Shown here: piece after piece, positions 54,144 to 64,000 of the stretch
Layout: each line of letters starts with the position of its first letter
Position numbering within the stretch: the first letter of the stretch is position 1
Assembly: GCA_022559845.1 (NCBI GenBank)
Contig: CM040126.1
Location: 228,972,641-229,036,640, forward strand
Direction: 5' to 3'
Origin: Amorphophallus konjac
Lineage: Eukaryota > Streptophyta > Magnoliopsida > Alismatales > Araceae
DNA: 64,000 bases
The notes under the pieces: model-generated
Seen by the model: only the letters and a program-made list of their open reading frames with translations
What the model was told of the DNA's origin: nothing
Databases searched by the model: none
Program-made: the position numbers and the translations under genes

Positions 54144-54742
54144 GACTTAGCATATGCATGAGACGCTAAGTGAGACGGACGATGTGTAGACTCAGCCGAT
54201 GCAGACTTAGTCCGATGTACAGACTTTGCATTAAGCAAGGCAATGTATGGACTTGGAATCATGAGACGTTAAGTAAGACGGACGATGTACAGACTTCAAG
54301 GCTCAACTGAGACGGTGGATGTACAGACTTTAAAGGAATGCAAACTACAGTGCAATGTATAGACTTTGACGATGTAGTATGCACAGTATAGACTTTAAAT
54401 GAGACTGTACAGACTTGGTCCGATGTATAGACATTGCCTGTGCGAGCAATGCAGCAATGTATAGACTTTGCCATGCCCAAGGCGATGTACAGACATGCTG
54501 GCAATGAGTGTGTTGACTTGTGTGTGTGCGACACATGCAATGTGTAGACTTAACAATGAGGAATGTGCAGACTACAAGCAATATGATGATGTACATACTC
54601 TGAATGCATGACGATGTACACACAGACAATCTGATAAAGACAGTTTCATCAAAACATTAACAGTTGCCAATCAATCAAAACAAGCTGTTGCCATTGAAGT
54701 AAAGCTTTTTGTCAACATCATCAACACAGAAGAGTCACAACA
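54144..54742 (-). repeat. SIRE-A 3' LTR, part B
   Basis: Continues the LTR interrupted at 32148 and ends AGTCACAACA. Its first 170 bp match 63830-64000. AGACTT motifs continue to about 54620. The terminal CACAACA pairs with the TGTTGTG start. Confidence 0.9.
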
Positions 54743-54757
54743 ATCTCCCCCTTTTTG
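54743..54757 (-). other. Polypurine tract of SIRE-A
   Basis: CAAAAAGGGGGAGAT in element sense, directly before the LTR; identical to that of SIRE-B. Confidence 0.88.
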
Positions 54758-56314
54758 ATGATGGCAACACCCTATCATATAGAATAGCAGCATCCTGTCA
54801 TACAGATGTATTTTTGATGAAAGACATGATTTGTAAGTCAGATTTATCATGCAGATGCTATGAATGCATGCTTAGAAATGAAAACTAACACCCTGCTCAC
54901 AAGATCTCCCCCTTTTCCATAATATGATGCATACACTCCCCCTGGAATTTGACAACAGACATATATTCTCCCCCTTTGCCATCAACAAAGAGGAGGGAAA
55001 GAAATTACAAGGGAAGGAACAAGAGAAATCATCTGACGGGTATTCTGAACAAGTAGTTCAGGAATAAGCATTCTAAAGCACAGAGTCTTCAGTCATATGA
55101 ATTTAGAAACTACTTTCAGATAGAGTTCTGGTTTAAAGATTATAGAAATTAGAGTTCATGCACTACAATCATTGGATAAGTTTGCTGTGCATGATAATAG
55201 CAATAAACAAAAATCACATTTGAGCACGCGAGATTCAGTTTCAAAAATATCTTACTTTCTTAGACTCAGTAAAAATTGTTAGGAGATACCAGGTCATGTA
55301 TTGAAATTAAACAGTTTGACATATCTAAATTTTCTTTTGAAGGAGCAGCATTTTCAATTTTATTTCATTAAGGGCATTCAGGTATCATTTATCTTTTTAC
55401 GTAAGGGTACACGTTTATCAGACGCCAGTACCCCTAGATACTCAACATAATGAACCATTCTGCCTATGATCAATTTCAATAAAGCTGATTTACACCTTTT
55501 TGTGTGAGGGTACACGTTTATCAGACGCCAGTTATCCCCAGGTACTCAGTGAAATCACCTTACTGTTTTGATCATTTATACAGAGATAACTGATACACCT
55601 CATGACTTAAGTATTGTCCATTTCATTGATGGATCACTCAGTTTCTCAGTGCTTCACCAGTCATTGCTCTGCCAACATTATTTTTCAAATATTTTTTAAG
55701 ATTTTCAACATTTTCTTAGCTGTCCTTTATTTGTTTCAGAATGACTTGTTTAAGGACAATACACATACTTAGCTTCTCTAACATGATTTTAGGTGAGTTT
55801 TCAGATTTCAGATACAGTTAGCTTTGTCTAACATGTAATGAAATAATGGTTGAGAGCTATTATCAATTATCAAAATTCTTATTTTCTGATTGCAATCTTT
55901 AAACTCTAAAGATTATAAAGTTTAAACCATTAAGTCAGTCTTCAAGCAATTAAAATTCTTATAAAGAAAGAAGTCTGTTTTCTATTGCTTAAGACTTAGA
56001 ACTGAGTAACAGATTGCCATATTGTCAGACTCAACTCATTCAGGGTCAAAGGATGAATGAATTCAAGAGAGAAAAGGATTTTAGTTTCAATGAAGTTGAT
56101 GACCTTTCTAAATTACATACAACACTCCCCCTGTCTATATGCATGTAGTTTTGCAAATGAATGGTAAGAATTGGATGAGAGAGAGCTTAGACATAGGTCA
56201 TGGATGAATGATATGCAATGAAAAAATATGTCATGAAACAATATGAATGTTATGCATGCATGGTCTAGTCCAACATTCAATCAACCACAGAGTTTATTCA
56301 AACCAACTGAATTT
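54743..56314 (-). other. SIRE-A noncoding 3' region with repeated polypurine-like sites
   Basis: 1.6 kb between the end of RNase H and the 3' LTR with no long frame, so no envelope-like gene. Extra CTCCCCC sites lie at about 54905-54915, 54936-54943, 54967-54977 and 56125-56132. The sequence ACACGTTTATCAGACGCCAGT occurs twice, near 55408 and 55512. Confidence 0.75.
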
Positions 56315-59300
56315 TTATTCATCATGCTGAAATTTACACAAGCCAAGTTCTCTTCTAAGAAATTTGAACCTTTCATTCCCTAGTGGCTTAGTAAAGATAT
56401 CATCAATTTGTTTTTCTGTTTCAATAAAATTCAGTTCAATTTCCTTTTTATTGACAGCATCTCTAAGAAAATGGTGCTTGATCTCAATATGCTTAGTCCT
56501 AGAATGATGAACATGATTTTTAGCTAAACATACACAACATTGGAATACATTCCAGTTTTATTTGATAATCAGCCAGTTGGTGCTTGATCCAAAGTACTTG
56601 GGCTGCATAGTTACCAACTGCAACATATTCAGCTTCAGCTGTGGACAAAGCAACTGTGTGTTGCTTCTTAGATGCCCAAGACACTAGACAACCACCTAAG
56701 AATTGACAGTAGCCACTAGTGCTTTTTCTATCTACTCGACACCCAGCATAGTCTGCATCAGTGTAGGCTAGAAGTTCTACCTCACACCTAGCAGGATACC
56801 ATAGACCAAGCTCTTGGGTGCCTAATAGATACTTAAAAATTCTTTTCACAGATTTAAGGTGTGATTCTTTAGGACTAGCCTGAAATCTAGAACATAAACA
56901 CACTACAAACTGAATATCAGGCCTAGATGCTGTAAGATATAAAAGGGATCCGATCATACCTCTATATAGCTTTTGGTCCACTGGTTTACCTTGAGGATCT
57001 TCATCTAAGCTGGTCGAGGTACCCATTGGAGCAGCTATTTCTTTGAGGTCTGCCATCTTGTATTTCTTCAGTAAATCCCTTACGTACTTGGACTGAGTGA
57101 TGAAGGTTCCATCCTTTGTCTGTGTAACCTGCAGTCCAAGAAATAATTTGAGCTCGCCCATTGAGCTCATTTCAAATTCATTAGTCATAATTTGAGAAAA
57201 CTCCTCACACAGTTTGGGGTTAGTTGACCCAAAAACTATGCCATCCACATAAATTTGAACAATAAGTATATCTGGATGACTTACCTTAGTAAACAAAGTT
57301 TGATCAACTACTCCTCTTGTGAAGTTCTTATCTGTGAGAAATTTGCTCAACCTGTCATACCAAGCTCTAGGAGCTTGCTTAAGATCATAGAGAGCTTTAC
57401 GAAGTTTATAAACATGATTGGGGAAGTCTAAACATTCAAAGCCAGGAGGCTGCCTTACATAGACATCCTCACTGATTTCCCCATTCAGAAAAGCAGATTT
57501 CACATCCATCTGCTGGAGATTTATTCCTAGGGAACATGCATAAGCCAATAAAATTCTGATTGCTTCTAACCTGGCTATAGGGGCAAAGGATTCTTCAAAG
57601 TCTATTCTAAATTCCTGATTATACCCCTGAGCTACAAGTCTGGCCTTATTCTTAACCACATTCCCTAATTCATCAGTTTTATTTCTGAAGACCCATTTAG
57701 TCCCTATGACTATCTCATGATCAGGAGGTGGGACCAAGTGCCACACCTTATTCCTGTCAAATTGATTGAGCTCCTCATGCATGGCATTAATCCAATGCAC
57801 ATCCTTGAGAGCACAGTCAATGGACTTGGGTTCTACATGTGATACAAAAGCATATGCATTCAGTTCATTTTGAATTCTTAAATGGCCTCTAGTCCTAGGA
57901 GGGTCATGCAAATTGCCAATCACATTATCTACAGGATGATCTTTTAGATATCTAATGTTGACAATTTGATCATCATGATTTTCACTTACCTCCCCCTGAC
58001 CTGTAGGCTCTTCTTCATTAAGCTCTTCATTTTCTTCCTCATCTTCGGATTTGTCTGCAGGATTCCCTTCTTTCAGAATATCACCATTGTCTTCATTCCT
58101 GCATTGACCAATATTAGTCTTTACCAAAGATTCATCAAAAACAATATGTGGAGATTCTTCAACAGATTTGGAATTCATATTATACACCCTATATGCCCGA
58201 GTGTTTTCAGAATAACCAAGAAAAATTCCTGGTTCACCTTTAGGTTCAAATTTATCAAGGTCTCTTTTATCATTTATGTGAATAAAGCATTTGCAACCAA
58301 AAACCTTGAAATGAGCAATTGAAGGTTTCATACCCTTTATGATTTCATAGGGTGTTTTCTGGGTAGAAGGTCTTACCATAGCTCTGTTAATTACATAATA
58401 GGCAGTATTTACTGCTTCAGCCCAGAACTTCCTTGGAAGACCACCTTCAACTAAGAGTGTACGACCCATCTCTACCAAGGTTCTGTTTCTCCTCTCCACA
58501 ACTCCATTCTGCTCGGGTGTTCTTGGTGAGGAGAACTTGTGATGAATTCCATTTGTCCTACAGAAATCATCAAACTGTGAGTTTTCAAACTCACCTCCAT
58601 GATCAGTTAAAATATTTTCAATTTTCAGGTTTATTTTAAGACAGAACTCCTGAAATTCTATGAATGCATCACTTTTATGTGATAAGAAATATACCCAAGT
58701 GTACCTAGAGAAGTCGTCTACCATGACAAACCCATACTTCCTCCCTAATAAGCTGACAGACCTGGTTGGCCCAAAAAGGTCCATGTGTATCAGCTCATAG
58801 GGTTTAGAGGACATATTTTCTGTTCTAGATTTGAATGACTTTCTAGTTAACTTGGACTGAGTACATGCATCACATATTTTATTTTCTTTCTTAAACGAAA
58901 CTTCAGGAAGTCCTCTAACCATGCTGTGCTTATTCAATTTATGTAATACTGTGTAACTAGCATGGCCTAACCTACGATGCCATAAGAAAGCTAAATCTTC
59001 TTTGCTAGCAGTGAGGCATAGGTTAGAATGTTGTATGTCATCTAAGTCTATCATGAAAGTATTATTTATTCTTTTACCAGAAAATTTAACAATTTCGGAA
59101 TCAGGTTCAAAAACTTTACAGCATTGAGAGTCAAAAAGAACTTTGCATCCTTTATCACATAGCTGGCTGATGCTAAGTAAGTTATATGCTAAACCTTCAA
59201 CCAGCATGTCATCTTCAATGCAACAGGTAGTACACTTACCTACCTTACCTGTCCCGACAATTTTACCCTTTGTGTTGCTACCAAAGGTGACAAGGCCTCC

Positions 59301-59414
59301 ATGTTTCTCTGTCAGCATGCAGAACTTGACCTTATCTCCTGTCATATGCCTGGAGCAGCCAATATCCAAGTACCACAGATTGTTCTTGGCTGCCAGGCAT
59401 ACCTGCACACACAA
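56315..59414 (-). pseudogene. pol: SIRE-A Pol: protease, integrase, RT, RNase H
   Basis: A frame of 964 codons plus a shifted tail to 56315. Protease box [12 protein letters not shown] has Ile where Ser is usual (D-S-G). Integrase keeps the HHCC finger ([17 protein letters not shown]) and D, D, E ([26 protein letters not shown]). RT keeps motif A ([13 protein letters not shown]), but the YVDD box reads YVDG (plus-strand codon 57240-57242). RNase H keeps AYTDADYAG and STAEAEY. A small deletion near 56530 removes the segment that normally holds the next acidic residue and shifts the frame; the end (HHSRTKHIEIKHHFLRD) continues in another frame. Pol follows gag in frame across a single TGA (59415-59417). 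Confidence 0.92.
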
Positions 59415-60323
59415 TCAGGTAGAGAAGTTTGGAACCCAAGTCTGATTGGGCTCCGGAGCAGATGAAATGCAGTTAAAACATGAAAGCAAGCTTTTAGGAA
59501 TCCACATTTGTTTAAAAGAATTCTGTTCAGTGGATTTTCCAGATTCCTTTCTGTTATTATTCCTCTTCTTTTTATTGTTATTCTTCTTGTTGGCACTAGC
59601 ATAATTATTGACAGATTTGTTGCTTCTGTGCCAGTGCCTTGGCCAGGGTGCATTCACAAAATTGTGGCCATAGTAGTTTTTGGGCTGGCTGAACAAATGC
59701 ATGTTCCTAGATGTCCAATTGCCATAACCACCAACCCAATTTCTAGTGTAAGGTCTGTGAGACTGTGTAGCCTGATATGCATGACCTATAAGCTTTCCCT
59801 GAGTCCCAGTCCACCCTGACCTATTTGGATAGGTTGACTGTGCAGTGCAGTAGGACTGGGCTCTAGATTGATAGAAATGTTTGGGTTGAGCTCTAAAAGC
59901 ATTCTGTCTCCCCTTCACCTTGGACCCTACTGACCTATTCACAGGTGTGTATTGGGTCTTCTTCTGAGATGGTGGTGGTGGTGGAGACTTGGTAACATTA
60001 ACATGGGGTTTATGTGCATGTGTAGGCTGACCCCTAACCTGAGACTGAGCTTTAGGATTTTGCTTGGATGTACCAGCTCTACTAGGCTCACTAATCTGTT
60101 GTTTGCCCTTCTCCTCAACACTGGGCTTCTTCAGATTTACAATTTTATTCACAGAGATTTTTGAATTCATGTTAATCAGAGGTCCTTTCTCTTTTTGTGC
60201 GACAAATGAAATAGTCTTCATTCCTAAACTTTTTGTTGCACTAGAATTAAATCCAAGGCCCTCTTTCCTGAAATTTACTTTTGACCCTAATAATGCATTT
60301 AGGTTGTCTGAACCTTGGGTCAT
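59415..60323 (-). pseudogene. gag: SIRE-A Gag C-terminal extension
   Basis: 302 codons. After LLGSKVNFRKEGLGFNSSA comes a basic, Gln/Asn/Tyr/Pro-rich region with SPPPPPSQKK and a Lys/Asn tract (KKNNNKKKRNNN), ending PNQTWVPNFS at a TGA. Long, low-complexity Gag tails are typical of SIRE elements. The TGA is followed in the same frame by pol, so either suppression of the stop or a mutation of a sense codon is possible. Confidence 0.82.
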
Positions 60324-60436
60324 TTTCTTAATAATTTTCAGCTTGTCCTCATTATCTTTCTGAATATTTCAATGGAATTCTTCAGTTCGGTGTTCACACA
60401 TAGGACAGCTTCATATTTTTCACTCACAATTTTCAT

Positions 60437-60834
60437 CTAACTCTCATATGTCTGAATTTTCAATTTCCATTCATCAGTTTCTTTTTCTAACCTCTCATTA
60501 TCTTCTTTAGAGGCCCTTAACTCATGCTTGATTTCTTCTATTTCAGAGCATGTGAGTTTCAGCTTATTATTCTCAGTTTCAAGGCATGCAATTTTATCAG
60601 TTAGAGTTGTGTCATTTTGCATGGAATTTATTTTCGTCTTAGATGCCTATTTTCTTTTCTAATATCATCTGCTTTATCAGCTATTTCATGATAGGCATCT
60701 ACCCAATCAGCAATAGTGAAATTATCGAATCGAGAGGATACCTCATCTGAGTCTTCCTCTCTGTCTTCAGAGCTAGTTGCCATAAGACAAACGGGCTTTT
60801 CAGCTTCTTCCTCACTATCAGAACTATTGCTCAA
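60437..60834 (-). pseudogene. gag: SIRE-A Gag coiled-coil segment
   Basis: Two overlapping frames: 60834-60628 (acidic start, then FDNFTIADWVDAYHEIADKA) and 60622-60437 (KIACLETENNKLKLTCSEIE, heptad-like). A frame change near 60625 separates them. The FDNFTIADWVDAYHE segment is the counterpart of FENFSLDDWENAYAE in SIRE-B, so this is the shared coiled-coil part of Gag. Confidence 0.78.
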
Positions 60835-60855
60835 GGAACCTTCGTCCTCATCACT

Positions 60856-61857
60856 CTAGGTACTCACCATGGCTTTCCTTGTAGTGTTCTTTCTCTTGGA
60901 CTTATCCTTGTGCTTCTGGTTCTCTGGACAATCAGCTTTCAGATGGCCGGCCTTCCTGCATTGGTAACATGTATTAGTTTCATATTTCTTTGCAGGATTA
61001 TATTTATACCTTCTATCCCGTCGGCCGCCACCATGTTTCCTTCGGCTGAATTGCCTTCCTTCTTTCCTGAGGAACCGCCTGAATTCCCTGGTGATCATTG
61101 CTAACTCATAACGTTCTATTTCTTCTCCGGTCAGGCGCTCCTCGGATGATGATCCACTAGAGCTGGATCGGCTGGATTTGCTGGCACTAGCTTTCAGAGC
61201 AATTGGTTTCTTCTTCTTCTCAGCTTCCTCTATCTTTGGCAGATTTATTTCATACGCCATCAGCGAACCAATTAACTCATCTGCCCTGGTGTTGCGCAGA
61301 TCCCTTGACTCTTCCATCACAGTAGCTTTGGTGTGCCAAACATGAGTCAGGGAACGCAGAATCTTCCTTACTATATCATATTCTGTCTATGTCTTCCCAA
61401 GACCTCTAAGACTGTTAGTAATGATTGTCAATCGAGCGTACATCTCCTTGATGGTCTCGTTGGGCTTCATCTTGAAGGCTTCATATTCTGACACTAGGAA
61501 ATTCGCCTTCGTCTCTCTAACTTGAGAAGTCCCTTCATGGATAACTTCCAGTACATCCCACATCTCCTTAGCTGAACTGTAAGCCGATACACGAGAAAAT
61601 TCTATGGGGTGCAGAGAGCACTAGATAGCATTTATGGCGCTCCAGTTCAAAGTGGACCTTCTGATCTCTTCCTTGGTCCAGACATCCTCATTAGGGGACA
61701 GCTCATAAGGTCCCTTACTGACTACTTTCCAGATCTCGTATTCTTTCGCCCTCAAGAAGACTTGCATACGGTTCTTCCAGTATGCATAATTCGACCCATC
61801 AAAGAAAGGGGGCTTGGTGGTAGAATGTCCCTCAGCAATCATCCCTCGAGCATCCAT
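60856..61857 (-). pseudogene. gag: SIRE-A Gag N-terminal and knuckle part
   Basis: ATG at 61857, about 45 nt after the primer site. It starts MDARGMIAEGHSTTKPPFFD and YAYWKNRMQVFLRA (Copia Gag start), then the capsid half (EMWDVLEVIHEGTSQVRE, YEAFKMKPNETIKEMYARL), a Ser-rich linker and a knuckle CYQCRKAGHLKADC. In-frame stops at 61621 and near 61386 break it. Confidence 0.85.
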
Positions 61858-61901
61858 CTGTACCTTCCTCTTCGGGCTGTAAGTCCCTGTAGAAGAGTTA
61901 G

Positions 61902-61913
61902 GCTCTGATACCA
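61902..61913 (-). other. Primer-binding site of SIRE-A
   Basis: TGGTATCAGAGC in element sense, 2 nt from the LTR end; initiator-Met tRNA complement. Confidence 0.92.
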
Positions 61914-62731
61914 ACTGTTGTGTTAGATGGAAACAGTCTATCACCACGGAGTGTGGATCTAGAGGGGGGTGAATAGATCGATGGCCTAATTAAAACCAAG
62001 ATAAGGCTCTAATGCGGAATTAAAATGAGCAGCTGATGAACACTTGAATGAGGACAAATATATCAGAACAAAGCAGATCACAATAATTGCGGACCTAAGC
62101 AATCATCTATTATGATACGAACGGTTGAACTGAAATCACAAGAACCACAAGGCAATCACACTGTAGACAACAATTTTAAGGTGGTTCGATCTCAACCCAG
62201 AGATCTATGTCCACCCCACACTCCAACTAGAGTGTGGATTTCGCTGACTCACAGCTTGAACCGCTGGGCAAAACAGCTTAGCCTACAACCGCTGAGCCTC
62301 ACAGCTTGTTGTCTGAGACCCAGTCTCGCCCGCTGAGGATTACAGCTTCACCTGTCCAGTGGAATCCTCCACTACAACCGCTGGGGTTTACAGCTTGACC
62401 CGTCCAGAGGCAGCACCTCTGCAAACGCTGACTCACAGCTTGAAAACAAGAGTATCGGAAACAAGAAAAATAGAATCAAACGAAAATGGGAAAACCCAAA
62501 AACATGTAGCTCAGAATGAGCAGTATCAGCTCTGGTATCTGAACCAAGAGACTGATTAACAAGCTCTCGAACAAACTCTCTCAACTCATCTCTCTCAATC
62601 TTCTCTTCTCTCTTTTTCTTCTTCTCCGCTTTTCTTCTCTATGGATCGTGCAGGCTGGAGTTCACTCTATGCTCTTCTACTTCGATCAGCCTCTCTGCTC
62701 ACGATCAACCTTCTTCTGAGGAAGAAGATTT

Positions 62732-62740
62732 CCTTTTATA
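62732..62740 (-). promoter_or_regulatory. TATA box of SIRE-A 5' LTR
   Basis: TATAAAAGG in element sense, a consensus plant TATA box. CACGTG boxes lie upstream (near 62797 and 62863 on the plus strand). In the 3' LTR the same site (31053-31061) reads TACAAAAGG. Confidence 0.65.
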
Positions 62741-62944
62741 CCAGCAGCACAAATAGGGCATGTGTCTTCCACATTTCCCGCCCAGAGGCCTCAGTCCACG
62801 TGGCAGCATCCAAACTCGCTACTTTACACATGTCATGATCCTAAGCCTCCTATTATCCTCGGATCACGTGCCTTCATTAAGCTTCACGAAGAATACCTGT
62901 CAGACAGATGAAGAAACTTATCAGTTTAAGGTTGAAACGTTGTA

Positions 62945-64000
62945 GAGACTCTGTAGGGTGTAATGTGTAGTGTATAGACATTGCAATGTGTAGACTTTGA
63001 ATCCCAGCATGCGACCTCGATGTACAGACATGCTGGATGCAATGTGGTATGCATATAATGCAATGTATAGACTTTTGAGTGTGTGCGACCAGACAGTGTG
63101 CAGACTTGCTATGGAAAGAAGTAAGGCAGACTGATGTGTAGACTTGCTCAACTCTGTGGCATGCAACTAAACGAAGTACATACTTGATGTTGGACCAACA
63201 AGACAATGTACAGACTTGACCAGCACAGAGACGCTGAGTGAGACGCTGATAGGCTGTACACACTTCATACTTAGCTGCGAACTGAGCTAAAGAATGTATG
63301 GACTTGTGTTATGCAACAAGATAATGTATGGACTTGTGCAGACATGCTAGCCAACGGATGTACAGACTTCATTCATGCAAGCAAGACAGTGAGCATGCAT
63401 CGACTTTCATGAACACACGATGTGCATACTTGGTAGCATGCAATGTACAGACTCGAAGTGAATGCATGGACTATGCCGATGTACAGACTTTGCATATGCA
63501 TGAGACGCTAAGTGTATAGACTAGAATGAGACACAGCATGAGACGATGTAAAGACTTACTCATGACGGTCTAGACACTGCATGCGTGCTATAGCAATGTG
63601 CAGACTTGCTGACAAAGCGTTGTGCAGACTTGTGAGTGTGTGACATGCACAAAGACGCTAAGTAAGATGGTCCAATGTATAGACTTCAAGTCCACTTGAG
63701 ACGCTGAGTGAGACGGACCTCACCGACTGTACAGACTTGAATGCGTGTTTGCAACACGATGTATAGACATTTCCTGAGACGCTAGACGCTGTACAGACTT
63801 GGAGACAATGCATGCTGCAATGTATAGACTTAGCATATGCATGAGACGCTAAGTGAGACGGATGATGTGTAGACTCAGCCGATGCAGACTTAGTCCGATG
63901 TACAGACTTTGCATTAAGCAAGGCAATGTATGGACTTGGAATCATGAGACGTTAAGTAAGACGGACGATGTACAGACTTCAAGGCTCAACTGAGACAGTG
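62945..64000. repeat. AGACTT motif array in SIRE-A 5' LTR
   Basis: Same array as 31265-32148, continuing past the point where SIRE-B interrupts the other copy, and to the window edge. The GAGACGCTRAGTGAGACGG motif recurs near 63700 and 63843. Confidence 0.85.

Larger units (their letters stand above)
30238..64000 (-). mobile_element. SIRE-A: Ty1/copia element of the SIRE/Maximus type, with SIRE-B nested in its 3' LTR
   Basis: Minus-strand element whose 3' LTR is split (30238-32148 and 54144-54742). It has gag and pol at 56315-61857, an initiator-Met primer site at 61902-61913 and a 5' LTR from 61916 that runs off the right edge. LTR ends form a TGTTGTG/CACAACA inverted repeat. The polypurine tract reads CAAAAAGGGGGAGAT. 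It is inserted in Athila integrase; the putative left target duplication is TTAAT (30233-30237), with the partner outside the window. The gag, integrase, RT order and long gag C-terminus fit SIRE/Maximus. Confidence 0.92.
61916..64000 (-). repeat. SIRE-A 5' LTR, cut by the window edge
   Basis: Starts TGTTGTGTTAGATGG. Compared with the 3' LTR, about 425 bp more should lie beyond 64000. It has the core promoter near 62640-62870 and AGACTT motifs from 62945 to the edge. Confidence 0.93.

Noticed and set aside
52197..54629. The same type of repeated-word open frames in the right-hand LTR
   Set aside because: Same array, same reason; the LTR boundaries and target duplications explain the region.

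Overview
This window is heterochromatin-type DNA from a flowering plant. It consists of LTR retrotransposons inserted into one another, and I see no host single-copy gene, rRNA gene or tRNA gene. Evidence for a plant: Tat-lineage Ty3 elements with two RNase H domains, an Athila integrase, a Tekay/Del-type chromovirus and two SIRE/Maximus-type Copia elements, with initiator-Met tRNA primer sites where a primer site is visible. The species cannot be named from sequence alone. The labels Tat-1, Tat-2, Athila, Tekay, SIRE-A and SIRE-B are mine.

Layout. The oldest layer is Tat-2 (minus strand), seen as 1-2547 and 16845-26498. It holds gag, protease, a second gag-like segment, RT, RNase H, archaeal-type RNase H and integrase. 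A multi-exon gene on the opposite strand lies downstream of pol. Tat-1 (plus strand, 2548-16844, LTRs of 1329 and 1327 bp, target duplication GGCCC) jumped into the last exon of that antisense gene. An Athila element (minus, 26499-30237 visible) interrupts Tat-2 gag. SIRE-A (minus, from 30238 past the right edge) interrupts the Athila integrase. SIRE-B (minus, 32149-54138, target duplication GTATA) sits inside the 3' LTR of SIRE-A. Tekay (minus, 37732-48420, target duplication TATTA) sits inside SIRE-B. The nest is thus five deep: Tat-2 > Athila > SIRE-A > SIRE-B > Tekay, with Tat-1 as a side insertion.

Coding state. Every element is broken. Tat-1 has five in-frame stops, a frame break and an RT active site reading YVHD. 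Tat-2 has Asp to Asn changes in protease and RT, plus many stops. SIRE-A RT reads YVDG and its RNase H carries a small deletion. Tekay has four stops, each one transition away from Trp or Gln, plus a frameshift. SIRE-B has no pol at all. LTR pairs are about 97-99% identical by eye, so most insertions are fairly recent.

Most unusual signal. The LTRs of three unrelated Ty3 lineages (Tat-1, Athila, Tekay) carry arrays of a short module: AT-rich linker, an arm such as ACGCC or ACGACC, a 3-8 nt loop, the complementary arm, then a T-rich run. The two arms change together between copies. In each element one array lies in U3 upstream of the best TATA box. The Copia LTRs lack this module. They carry instead long arrays of ATGTAYAGACTT, also in U3 upstream of G-boxes and a TATA box. 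These superfamily-specific U3 arrays are the best candidate for an undescribed regulatory or structural system.
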